This document shows, one piece after another, positions 43,801 to 53,730 of a stretch of DNA of 64,000 nucleotides. The notes under the pieces were generated by a model. That model saw nothing but the letters and a program-made list of their open reading frames with translations, did not search any database and was not told the DNA's origin. The translations under genes and the position numbers were made by a program. The stretch's first letter is position 1; the number at the start of each line of letters is the position of its first letter. This stretch comes from Aquatica leii (Eukaryota; Arthropoda; Insecta; Coleoptera; Lampyridae): positions 240,836,104 through 240,900,103 of the forward strand of contig CM069432.1 in assembly GCA_035610365.1 (NCBI GenBank), read 5' to 3'.

Positions 43801-44230
43801 ATTGAGCACTATCGTTTTTAAAATAAATTGCATTTTCTGATTGAACATCAATTATTGTATCAGAATCGCTAAATTTTTTAATTGAGTTATAAGATTCTAC
43901 ATCATTCACGTTAAAAAAATCAAATTTGTCTGCCGATTTGAATAAACAATATTGTTATCAAAATTATGTGTATTATAGTCATTTTCATCATGCAAATTGA
44001 GATTACTAAAAATGTTTTCAGTGTTTCTTGTAATTACAATTTATATAAACAATCTTTTTTAAAATATTTTTTAAGCCAATTTCATTACAAAGTAGCCCTG
44101 ATATCGATTTTGATTGATTATGACAGCACTGTAAATCAGATTCCAATACATTACTCTTAATTATATAACATTTGATTTTCTTTATATAATCTTCTTGGCA
44201 ACGCTTTTTTTTACAAAGTTTAACAGGCAT
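40790..44230 (-). pseudogene. NOF-like MULE transposase with C-terminal C48 protease domain and PHD-like finger
   Basis: Order on the minus strand: MPVKLCKKKRCQEDYIKKIK (44,230), a Ser/Asn-rich linker, KRGRPFLFKYHVLDLILN (43,588-43,535), NHCRHYKINAKIS (about 43,365), then the DDE-type core ILYFDSTGQVVRPPNKDN (about 42,935-42,882; first Asp), VVIDFSWASMISFVFFCN (about 42,711-42,660; second Asp) and HLCCAHFLHIISRKLKN (about 42,575-42,525). Next is SNSRIENWFNEIKQGMLSEL (about 42,087). The protease-like domain follows: LDANNWLFGKIIDACVEMQI (about 41,535-41,476), NNNHWIILELNI (catalytic His), VHDSGRNPIELRN (Asp) and KQSDSNSCGIFAIYNA (Gln and Cys, about 41,120-41,073). The end is CQKIKCESCGRFLHHKF, stop, then TFLCVLCQRYP, a PHD-like zinc finger. 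Many frame changes and some stops. Confidence 0.68.
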
Positions 44231-44240
44231 TCTTAGTAAC

Positions 44241-46013
44241 TACAATTGTAAATTTCTTAAAATTTAACAACAAAATTGAAAAACTTAAATCTAAATAAGC
44301 TTTAAAACACAAACGAAAAAATACTTAGTTACAATACTGATAATAGTAGCTCAAATAAAAATATTAAAATAAATAATCTGTTAAGTGTGATTAACTGTAA
44401 CAGAAACTTAAAGAATAAAAGATACTTATAATATTAAAATATATGTTTTACATTTATAGTAAATAACTCAAACCTAAAACTACTTTCTGTTTAAAGTTTC
44501 GTATAAAACAAGAAAACACATTCAGTCGCAACAAAGTTATACCAACTTAAAACGTTCTGAATATTAACAAAAACTCAATTAAAAAAAAAAGAAAATATTA
44601 TTTTAGTCTACAATACCACGCCTAAATTATATGTAAAGTTAAGTATTAAGATTAAAAAAAAAATTTTTTTTTAATCAAAAGTTTCAAGACCAAATTTAGT
44701 AACTGCAACTTTATCGCAAACAAAATTATTATTAATACTAGAAGTAAAATTATGTATTTACTGCAAGTACATCAATTTTTTATTTCTATGGATACATGTA
44801 CTTGACTATTTGATTTAAATAATAAGTTCTAGATGTAATTTGTTGCGCACGTTTGTCAGTTTAAAACGAAAACATTCTAACAGAAATAAATAGAATTAGA
44901 CATACAAATTACTGCAAATTCGTTTGAGCGAATAAATGACTCGTATTTGAGGAATTTTGTATTATCAATTTATATTACTTTGATTAGCCAACAATTTCGA
45001 GCCTTAGTTTTGTTTAAATAAAATAATAAACTAATTAATAGAGATGTCCAGAATATAATTTTTGTTTAAACATCATAAAATACTTAAAAACAGATTCCAT
45101 ATGAATGTGTTTGTGTATTCTCTGGAAATAAATAACTACTTTATAAAAAAGCTTACTAAATTGCCATTGATTCAATTTATTGTATTCACAGTCTATGCAC
45201 AAAACACATATTTTAAAAATCGTTGTAAGCCAAGTTTAGTAATACGAAAACTACCATGATTGGGAAAACTATGTAGAACAATTTAAAAAAAAAATGGTTA
45301 ATAGGAAGTCATTTATGAATGACATCCCAGAAAACAAAGGGCAAGAGATACTTTATTTACCGAGCCTAAATTCTTTTCTGTACTAGGTATTCTGGTATTT
45401 GGTATCTTATTTTTAATGTATTTTTTATATTTCCAGAATATTACTGAACATTCCTATTAATGTAAATTACAAGCGTTCGAGTCCTTCTTACACTCTTTGA
45501 AATTAGGTTTACTAAAATTTTCTTACCTCTATGTATGATTACTTAGAATAAATAACGCTCGTGAACATTAACGTTTGTATAACAGTCAAGTTTAGGTATA
45601 TGTAATAGTAAGCACTTTTTAAAGTTGATAAAACAAGGCACAGAGTGAAGTAATATAATTATTAAAACACAGTAATTCGCCAAACTAACTTTCATCAATA
45701 AGGCTACGTTTTATAATGCATACCATCGCCAAATATATAACATATCAACTAATTTTAACAAACAAAAGAAATTCATTTAGACACTTTATATTTAAATGTC
45801 ACTAAATTGAAATGATTTTAGTTTCATAATACTATTCTGGAGTATCAGTGACAAAAACAACGTGCCGACAATGAACTTATCGCTAGATATATGATTCTAT
45901 AGCTTATCATCACAAAAGAGCTACTAAACCATTTTATTTCATTTCCAACTGTTTCTGCTTGTCTATGTACAATGAACAATCACTTAATTAGAGTATCATA
46001 AAACAAAAAGGTT
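44241..46013. other. Gene-free AT-rich stretch, possibly 5' part of the NOF-like element
   Basis: No secure coding region. A 66-codon plus-strand frame at 45,062-45,259 and a following frame (about 45,252-45,362: HDWENYVEQFKKKMVNRKSF) look slightly protein-like, but I recognise neither. Confidence 0.35.
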
Positions 46014-46069
46014 TTTGAATTGATGTAATAGCGAAGGCTTCCACGGCCAGAATCTATACTAACATTAGA

Positions 46070-46917
46070 ATGTCTTTCGGGTTTGGACCGTGTCATAGTT
46101 GTTGCAACCAAAGCTGCCAACGTTTCGCCCACTTTCGTAAGGGGCTTCATCAGGGCGATCCTGCATTCCTCAAAATCAAGTTCCACATTCAGACACGTTC
46201 TTCTAAAAACATCCTACACCGTGCTAGTCTAGCGTTGATACGCGAACGGATTAAGCAAACTAGGCGAGAGTTAGACGCCATTTCGAAACAACTCTTTTAT
46301 CTTCATCTTGAGTTGGCCAACACTCTATCCACGGATGATTGGAAACTCTTTGACAACATTACTTACCAGCAGTCTGATACCACTCTACGACTAACCACTG
46401 AAGGTCATCTCAAAAAGTTTCAATTATTGGAATCCAAGAATCGCAAAGTTTCATCAACTACCAACTCCGTAAAGACGGTTGTCAATTTATCTAGTTTGGT
46501 TCTCACTTCAGAAAAGGAATCGGTGCTCTCTAAGGGTTTGAATTTTGCGGTTGCTCCCAAAGGTATTCCTAAAGAAGTTATTTTATGTGCTGTTGAGTCT
46601 TCTATAAAACATCTTCCTCGCCACATCTCAGATCCTATTCGTATTAACACTGGCAAAATCCTTGAATCATCTAAAATTCCTAAATCCAACATTTCTAAGT
46701 CGGAAGAGTCAGCTCTAAAAAGTCTTCGTAAGAACCCTGATATTATTGTTCCGACAAAGCCAACGCCACTGTGGTTTTGAACCAAATTGATTATGCTGCG
46801 AAAATCAATTCTATTTTGTCTGAGGAAACTTACGCTCTTCTAACCAACAACCCCACTTCGAGGATTGAACGTGAGGACAGCCAAATCATCAAATCTTCCA
46901 ATCCAAGTTATCGTTTT
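46070..46917 (+). pseudogene. PLE N-terminal region (before RT), one frameshift
   Basis: A 236-codon frame begins inside the left pseudo-LTR and contains IRERIKQTRRELDAISKQLF, VVNLSSLVLTSEKESVLSKG, NFAVAPKGIPKEVILCAVES, and SKSEESALKSLRKNPDIIV. A frame change at about 46,750 then gives SDKANATVVLNQIDYAAKIN, with the DK(G/A)NATVV motif that precedes the RT fingers in Penelope-like proteins. LSEETYALLTNNPTSRIERE follows, up to a stop at about 46,937. The reverse transcriptase core is absent and the sequence passes directly into the 3' UTR. This is the part of the protein missing from the other PLE copies in the window. Confidence 0.85.
46122..46153 (-). ncRNA. Hammerhead-like core in the left pseudo-LTR
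   Basis: The minus strand reads ctgatgaagccccttacg, then gtgggcgaaac. Both conserved boxes, CUGAUGA and GAAAC, are exact. Stem II is gccc/gggc (4 bp). One extra A sits between the first box and stem II. It is mirrored by the copy at 47,037. Confidence 0.55.
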
Positions 46918-47036
46918 CTTTCTTACCTTTTCAGAATTTAGGTTATGGCTTGTTTCACAAGTGGATAACCTAACTTTTGAGAAGTTCTTAGTTAGATTTC
47001 GATTGCTTCTTTGAGTTTTGCGATTTATCTCACGCC

Positions 47037-47068
47037 CTGATGAAGCCCCGTACAAAAGTGGGCGAAAC
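47037..47068 (+). ncRNA. Hammerhead-like core in the right pseudo-LTR
   Basis: ctgatgaagccccgtac then gtgggcgaaac. Exact CUGAUGA and GAAAC boxes with a 4-bp stem II and a longer loop. Downstream, gttg and caac about 13 nt apart could form a weak stem III. The extra A before stem II is the same as in the inverted copy, so it is a family trait rather than a random mutation. Confidence 0.55.
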
Positions 47069-47139
47069 GTTGGCAGTTTCGGTTGCAACAACTATAACAC
47101 AGTCCAAACCCGGAAGACATTTTAATGTTTGAATTGATG

Positions 47140-47387
47140 GCTCACGTATTTTGCTGAAAAATCAATATTAACTATTTATCTAATACTATCATTCTTATGT
47201 TTTATTATGAGCTATTTATTACACTCCGATGATTAGAATACTCGCTTACAGCTACTATTGCGAACTACATCCTCGTATAGCTCCTTTAATCATAGCTTAC
47301 TAAATAACAATACGGATTATTGTATCGTTTTTTAAGTTAATATTTTTTTCTTCTTATTATTATTGTTATCATTATTATTACATAATC
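47140..47387. other. Short gene-free stretch
   Basis: AT-rich, with a (tta)/(att) run at about 47,352-47,380. No coding motif. Confidence 0.4.
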
Positions 47388-48265
47388 TACATTATATAAA
47401 ATATCTGTGCTATTCTGTATTTTTGAAAAAAACTTGTTTCTGCGTATTTTGTCAACGACATCCTTTGCAAGTTTAAAAACTAATTTTTGAGCAACAAAAA
47501 TTGGACGATTATAAGTGACTTCCGGCACTGTCAGTGACATTTACCACTATGAAGATGCAAGCTGCAGTGTCTTGCGAAACGTCAGTTTGTTTGGGTTCAC
47601 GAACGACAATACGGTAAAGGCCAAGTTCTACTTCTTGTTTTGGCTCTCAAGAAGAGACTAGGACCAAGCCTAAGTCTGGGTGTTTAACTACGACGCGGTC
47701 TAAGCCGAAAGTCGCTTGTAATCATAAACAAAACAACCACGAAGAAGATTTTATAAAAAAATTATCGATTATTAAAGATATTATTTACCTGTGTATTTCT
47801 TATAAAATGTATACGTTTTGACTTTATTTTGATTTATTTGTGTTTAACATCTTATAGAGTAAACATCAGCAATAATTCTGAAGAAACATTTTTTGTCACC
47901 CTCTGACGGCACTTAGGGTTGGATGACTATATAGGTTTATTAGAACAGGGTATCACCTACATCACATAAAAAATCTGTGCTATTACAGTTCCGTATTTGT
48001 GAATCGATTTTAAATTTTTGTATAAAAGGTAATATTTTTTTTTAATTGTTACTTTCTGACGGCACTTGGATTATTTGTCCGTCTAGGTAAATTATTAATG
48101 TATAAACTATATTGAAAATGAAGTATTTTCTATAACTGCTACATGTTTAAGAATTGTCTAATTCAAACGTATTTCATGTTTCAAATTCAAATGCATTTGT
48201 TTTTTCAAATTCAAATGCAACTTCAGGGTGGTTCAAATTAAATATGATTAAATATTTGAAGTTTG
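47388..48265 (+). repeat. Inverted copy of the NOF-like MULE 3' arm, with an internal duplication
   Basis: From about 47,425 the sequence is the reverse complement of 40,835-40,151, beginning with the PHD-finger codons (tgcgtattttgtcaacgac). A further short copy of an internal arm segment precedes it: 47,388-47,433 matches 47,958-48,003 and the complement of 40,468-40,512, all sharing atctgtgctatt. So the arm region has been rearranged. A PLE-derived insertion sits at 47,507-47,754. Confidence 0.75.
47507..47754 (+). mobile_element. PLE pseudo-LTR insertion in the NOF-like arm
   Basis: Interrupts the arm relative to its uninterrupted copy near 40,750. The ends are flanked by aaaaattggac (47,496-47,506) and aaaaaattatc (47,755-47,765), an imperfect 11-bp duplication. 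It starts gattataagtgacttccgg and carries the hammerhead-like core region (gaagatgcaag, then cttgcgaaac, about 47,551-47,580), the caaggccaagttctact-type block and the SSTSCFGSQ reading frame in single copy. The left arm of the hairpin form is almost absent. Confidence 0.82.
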
Positions 48266-48968
48266 ACAAATTGTTCAAATTTGAAATTTGGGAAATCACA
48301 GATCTGCAATTGCCCTTGTGAAAGTAAAACGGCCTCTTAATGCCAAAAATCTTTGCAGTTTGTCGTTTTTGGATAGCGTCTTATACCTCTTATTCTTCGA
48401 TTGGCTTTCTGGAACTATTCTTAGCAATAGCGCACCACAGTACTCAGAATCCTATTCGTCCTACTGGCAATCTCTCTAAATCATAAACTAGCTTTGCTCA
48501 AAACCACTATTCGCTCCTTATCAAACTTGCCCAGTTGATAGAAAAGTACGTGCCTTCTTGCTCTATGCATAACAAATAGATCATAGAACCATTCCAGAAT
48601 GTACTACATAATAATCAAAGGCTTACTGTAATTAAAAAGTCAATCGCCATCTAACGTGTGTTAAAGAACACAATGTGATAACACAAAAACTAAGATTGCC
48701 GACAAACTGATCGTTTTTTGTTTCACCCAAAAGAAACCTAGGTACAAAATATTATTGTAAACACAAGTTATTACTGGGGGTTCTGATTTCTACGTCACTT
48801 GATAATTTAAATTTGCTAAAAAAACCTACAACTGGGAAAACAATATTTAACAAGTAAAATGTTTAAAAAATGTTTAGTGTTAAATTAAGTTAAATTTGTT
48901 AATATTAAAACCTTCTGTAAAAAAATGTATGTATTAAATGTGTATTTTTTATTTTACACGACAGCTAT
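48266..48968. other. Gene-free stretch
   Basis: No recognisable coding region. A plus-strand frame at 48,288-48,479 has no motif. Confidence 0.45.
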
Positions 48969-48970
48969 TA

Positions 48971-51499
48971 GAGGAAAGTCGCCTAATATGGGGCCCTTTT
49001 TTTAGGTATCAAAAAAAACATACGAACATTTGTTCTAGCAAACTGTAAATATGGATATATATACTTCATTTTATCCGCTATCAGTTAGATATTGAATAAT
49101 AATGATTTATTTATTTATAACAATAAATACATAAACTAAATGCATTTACTGCAAATCCCATATTAGGCAACTAGTGTTCCTATTATGGGGTATAAATAAT
49201 ATAGCCACATAAATAGACGTTTATTCAATTAGTATATATAGAAAACAATACGTAGGTACTAAACACATACCTATCTATATATTATTTACACAAATCGCAA
49301 ATATAGTTTCTTTCATTATTCCCGGCACACTCCGAATGGGCCCATTTTAGGCATAGGACATAGCGAATCCATTTTTCGCCAGCAGAATCCTTCGAAAAGA
49401 GATCATTGCAAAATATGCACTCTGCATCATCTTCATCTTCGGTAAATGGTGACTTGCCACCATCATCTAAAGTCGCTTCCACTTCAGACCCTGATGAGGA
49501 TGATGAAGAAACTTTCCGTTTTTTTATTCCCTTTTTCTTTTCCAAGTTATTTTTTTGCTGTGCCGATTTATTCCGACTGCCAACACTGGATGTGATGTTT
49601 TTTACGACTTTAGATGTAGAAGCAACACTTCTTTTAGCCAAACTGGTTTCCAATTCTTCTTTGTAAGGCGTGCTGGTGACAACTGCAGCTTTGCCAGTAT
49701 TAGACCTCTTCTTTTTTGTGATATTTTGGCATACTTTTGGAACGGGTAACAATTCGGCGGGTGATACCTTTAGGGGGGTTACATGAAGAGGCTCTTCTAT
49801 CTCTTCCACCGGTAAGGCTGGGATTGGAAGAACTTCGTGTGGAAAAATATCTGCATTTAACGATTCCGCTACAAACTCATCGTCTGTGAAAATGTTTCGA
49901 TTGACAGGAAAAAGGCCTGTTTTTCGGAATCCATTAACCGCCGTAGCTAGAACAGCAGCTCTCAAGTAAGCCTTTCCAAAAAGCTCTCCTACTTGATAAA
50001 CTGTTATAACACGACCCGGATTTTGTTTCAACCATGTAGTAATCTCTTAAGCATAAAATGTTTTAAACGGAGACATAAAAGCAACATCTAACGGTTGCAT
50101 TTTATTGGTTGAATGCGGCGGTAAACACACAATATGAACATTATTTTCTTTTGCTACAGTTATGGCTTCTAGATTCCTGGTGTGAGTGTAGTGGCCATCT
50201 AGGACCAAAACAGCTGGATTATCCTTTGTTGGGTTCGCATGATTGAGAAAATGTCTTAACCACTGTACAAATATTTCTTGCTGTATCCAGCCTGATGGGT
50301 GGCAAGCATGGGTGGAGCCAGGAGGCATGCCATTCATTAGTTCTAGTTTCATATTTTCCGTGGGAAAATTATTAACGGAGGTATATACAAACCCGTTGCA
50401 CTAAAACACATAACGACTGTCATAAAGGATCCTCGTTCTGTAGACGAGAGGGCCGCAACTTGTTTCTTTCCTTTCATTGCAATGACTTTCTGATGCTTAT
50501 GTTGCAATATCGTAATGCCCGTTTCGTCGCAGTTAAAAATATGACTAGGATCGTTGTTCACTCTCTCTAATAGTGGTTCATAAAAAAATCAAAAAAGCTT
50601 GCAACATTTTCTTTAGTTAGATTTAACTCGAGCATATGATATTCCTTGCGGCGTTCGGAAAGATAATTTAGGATTTCGTTTTAGAAAACCAGCAAGCCAT
50701 TTTCATCCTGCACATTCTTTATAGGTATTGAATGGGCTTTTTATATTATTTCTCTTGCATAAGTCAAAACTTAGTTTACAAATATCTTTTCTTGTAACTC
50801 CAAAATAATGTTGTTCTAAATCTAAACAATGCTTCACCTTTTCCAATTCTTCTGACATTACTGGTTTCCTTCCAAGTTTTCCCATGACAATTTCTTCGGG
50901 CTCCTTATCAATTTTGACATACCTCTCTAACGTAGATTGTGGAACTCCAAATGTTCTCGAAATTTTCTTATATCTCATCCGCTTCTCTGTACATGCCTTA
51001 ATAGCCTCTACGATATTGTGTTTGCTTCACTTTTTTCGTTGACTCGGCATCTGAAAATTACATATTGTAACATTTGTCTCCTAATACGGGGTACCCCATA
51101 TTAAGCATTGTATAGTATCCCGAATTAGGCAAATTGTTGTTTCCAAATAAACTTCTGAAATAAAAAAAAAATAAATGAACTGTTACAATTTCAACTTGAG
51201 AGATGAATTCTGGAGTTATTAATGTTTAGAATTAACTAAAATGCATTTATAATACTTACTTTTTATCTATATATTACACTCTTTTGAATACGGAATCTAA
51301 ATATTCGAAACGATATGCACGCGATTTTAGGTTAAAATAATATGATATAGTAGATGTCTGTAATTAAAATGTACATTATTGCAGTGTTCGATCCAATTGT
51401 AACGCAGAGTGTATATTTCCAAATAGATGGCAGCAATGGATTTCTCAAAATCTTCATACCCCATATTAGGCGGTATCCTCATATTAGGTGACTTTCCTC
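48971..51499 (-). mobile_element. pogo-like DNA transposon with TA target duplication and TIRs
   Basis: The left end is gaggaaagtcgcctaatatg. The complement of the right end is gaggaaagtcacctaatatg, 19 of 20 identical. TA flanks both sides (48,969-48,970 and 51,500-51,501). The word cctaatatgggg or its complement recurs inside both ends at about 48,982, 49,157, 49,177, 51,073, 51,100 and 51,459. One transposase gene lies on the minus strand, broken by few mutations. Length is 2,529 bp. Confidence 0.9.
49282..51050 (-). pseudogene. pogo/Tigger-type transposase with C-terminal PHD-like finger
   Basis: The probable start is ATG 51,050 (MPSQRKK, then a TGA). N-terminal HTH (Psq-type): HNIVEAIKACTEKRMRYKKI and SRTFGVPQSTLERYVK. 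A CENP-B-like second HTH follows, partly unreadable. DDE domain: SHIFNCDETGITILQHKHQK (first Asp, about 50,545), PPLIIFPRK, frame change, MNGMPPGSTHACHPSGWI, AVLVLDGHYTHTRNLEAI (second Asp, about 50,212-50,165), KMQPLDVAFMSPFKTFYA (third Asp), then a TAA where Gln is expected, and the C-terminal 249-residue part. That part has a Ser/Lys-rich linker and ends in a Cys-His cluster, CIFCNDLFSKDSAGEKW then CLKWAHSECAGNNERNYICD and LCK. Only about two stops and one or two frame changes, so a fairly young copy. Confidence 0.88.
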
Positions 51500-51501
51500 T
51501 A

Positions 51502-53400
51502 GTTGTTAAAATACAATTTTTCTTCAATGGTTAATGTCGTCAACTGGCAAAAAAGTAAAGTAGGTACTGTCCTATAAAGTAATATGACGATTATCACGTA
51601 TTTCAGTACAACTCCATTTGTAACACATTTAATTACTTTCTAAATACCTATTTATTGCATTTACTTTACTGTTGTAAAAGTCGTGAAATAATTATTTTTA
51701 TTATAATACATTATATTAACAGTATTTAAACAGAAAACAAAAACAAAGAATAAAATAAAATATGTTTTTTTAGGAATTTTTAAATGTTAACGTGATGTTA
51801 AATTTTTATCATATATTGAAAAAAAACTATTGTGGTCACCACACGACTTTCCCATAAGGAATAATGAAGAAATGTCTATATATTTTATCTTGTCATAAAA
51901 CTACTTTGAAGTGATATGTACACATTTGAATTGACTTCTTAGCATGTTATAATTTTTCCATATCGACTAACCCCTATATTTGTGCGCCTCGATATTGTTT
52001 TCCTCTTTAGTAAATCAGTCAAAATTATTTTTTTTTAACGTATGTTGCTTTCTCTTCAAGATATGGAATTTTTTCTAAAAAAATCGTCGCAGGCAGGATT
52101 TGCTAGGTTATATTTGTGAATTTAGTTAAAATTATAAATCAAATTTCTAATAAACTGTTACTGTTAAATTTTTTTTATTTTAATAAATTGTTAGGAAGAA
52201 TTATCTCTACAAGAAACTGTAAAAATAATTCGAATAATTTCCATACGTACAAACTTATATAAGAAAAATTGTTAAAAATGGCAGTTTCTTTATTAGACCT
52301 ATCTTTTGATAGAATCGAAAGAATATGAAAAACCAGCTCCATACCAAATTTGAAGTTACTAGGAGAGTTATCGTGAGTACATCGTTACACACACACACAC
52401 GCACAAATACACCCAAATTTGCCAAAATTACATTTTTCTAATTCAGGAGACTTTGAAACGTAAAAGTATGCAAAAAAATTTTTTTTTTAAATTGCGATAG
52501 CTATACTTTTCTTATAGGAAAGTAAAAAGTTGTATAATTTGCTATGAAAATCACAGAATGGCCAATAATTTTCATGGTCAAATTCTTTACTGGATAGAAA
52601 ATTGTATTTGTTACAAATATATATTTATCAAACAATATTACATATGCAATTTTCACACGCATACTTAAGTAAAATTACATTTATGGTTAAATATTGCTGC
52701 AAATAAACATGGATAGAGTATTACAATTAGAATCATGCAATTTTTACTATTACAAACATATAATCTTAATATAAAAATTTATTATATATATTTAAAAAAT
52801 CTACATATATAGTTTAGAATTGCCTTTTTAATTCAACATTTGGCTATTAAAACATTTTTAATAGCAACAGAGCATATGTCTTAAATCAAGAGCTAATATT
52901 TGAAGCTTTTTTTTAAATTTATTGTTGGAATAAAGAAAGTACTACAATAAATTAAAAAGCTATACTACGTTTACATGATGAAAATATATCTGTAATAATT
53001 AGTTTAAACACATAAATATAAATGTGTACAGTTTTCTAACTTTATTTTTCTTAAAAAACTTATTTTGTGTCATTTATGTTTCTTGTGCTTTTATTGCTTG
53101 TTTACACTCGAACAAGAACGTCTAAAAATAAATTTATATTGACGTTTTAGAATTTATAATACAACGCAAACGGAAAATGACTATGAATTAAAATAATTTT
53201 ATTTTGTTTTTTCATTGTGAAAATTATGTAGATACTAAAAGTTATTTAGTTGATATTTTATAATCAATATGTCAAATAAGATTTCAAATTCAGAAAAGTT
53301 TATGTAAACTTTAAATTAAAATTTATTTATGTAAAAACAATTATTTTAATAATTTTAAACAATTTAATAATAAAGTCCAAACAAAATAGACGCTTAACAG
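51502..53400. other. Gene-free AT-rich stretch
   Basis: No coding motifs. At about 52,290-52,440 there is a (CA)n run with flanks such as ccaaatttgaagttactagg and agttatcgtgagtaca, which look like the end of a dispersed repeat common in insects, but I cannot assign it. Confidence 0.45.
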
Positions 53401-53730
53401 CCCCTGTACTTCGTGCGGAGCAACAAAAAAAAACTATGCTAAACTATAGTAAAAGAAGTCGCAACTGAGGAAAATGTAGACTAACAAAGATGGATAGAAT
53501 TTGCAACAAAAATATTAAAAATGGAATGGAGCTAAACAAAGAAGTGGTGGATCAAATACAAGAAAAAACAGCTGAGTTGGTTTAGGATGACAAACGAAAG
53601 ATAGCTCAAAACGTTTTAAATATTGAATACCAATAAAAAAAATTCAAAATCCCATAGCAAAATGGCATAAATGATACCACCTAAAAAAAAATTACAAAAA
53701 ACACTCAAGATAAAGAACTTTGAAACTAGA
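53401..53730 (+). pseudogene. LINE ORF2 C-terminal relic
   Basis: Reads MDRICNKNIKNGMELNKEVV, then in another frame LSWFRMTNER and NVLNIEYQ. These correspond to the end of insect LINE ORF2 proteins, where a basic DRI.N..I....G segment is followed by LRWFGHV.RM..ER. The GHV is lost. No RT motif is present. Related to the LINEs at 1-1.5 and 13.7-17.2 kb by type. Confidence 0.45.

Larger units (their letters stand above)
40151..44240 (-). mobile_element. NOF-like MULE DNA transposon carrying an Ulp1/C48 protease and PHD-like finger
   Basis: A single decayed coding region of about 3.4 kb (44,230 to about 40,790) plus a 3' non-coding part of about 600 bp. The 3' part and the end of the coding region reappear inverted at 47.4-48.3 kb, so the element may be a foldback-like transposon spanning 40.15-48.27 kb with long arms, interrupted by two PLE insertions. 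The 5' limit is uncertain because no recognisable terminus is seen between 44.24 and 46.0 kb. Confidence 0.65.
46026..47127 (+). mobile_element. Internally deleted PLE with inverted pseudo-LTRs and 12-bp target duplication
   Basis: Flanked by tttgaattgatg at 46,014-46,025 and 47,128-47,139. The two ends form an inverted repeat of about 110 bp: 46,061-46,160 pairs with 47,025-47,122, both including the block gccaacgtttcgcccacttt or its complement. The left end has a further 35 bp (taatagcgaaggcttccacg and on) that matches the PLE 3' end at 25.2 kb. Inside are the PLE N-terminal coding region and 3' UTR; the RT and GIY-YIG parts are deleted. Retention of both ends and a clean duplication suggests mobilisation in trans. 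Confidence 0.88.

Noticed and set aside
45062..45362. Two short plus-strand frames with protein-like composition
   Set aside because: No recognisable domain, no splice-site pattern that joins them convincingly, and no neighbouring gene of which they could be part.
46070..46780. A 236-codon open frame as a host gene
   Set aside because: It begins inside a pseudo-LTR, continues after a frame change into the DKANATVV motif of Penelope-like proteins, and sits within a target-duplicated insertion.
52386..52415. (CA)n run
   Set aside because: Short simple repeat with no further structure; probably part of a dispersed repeat end.
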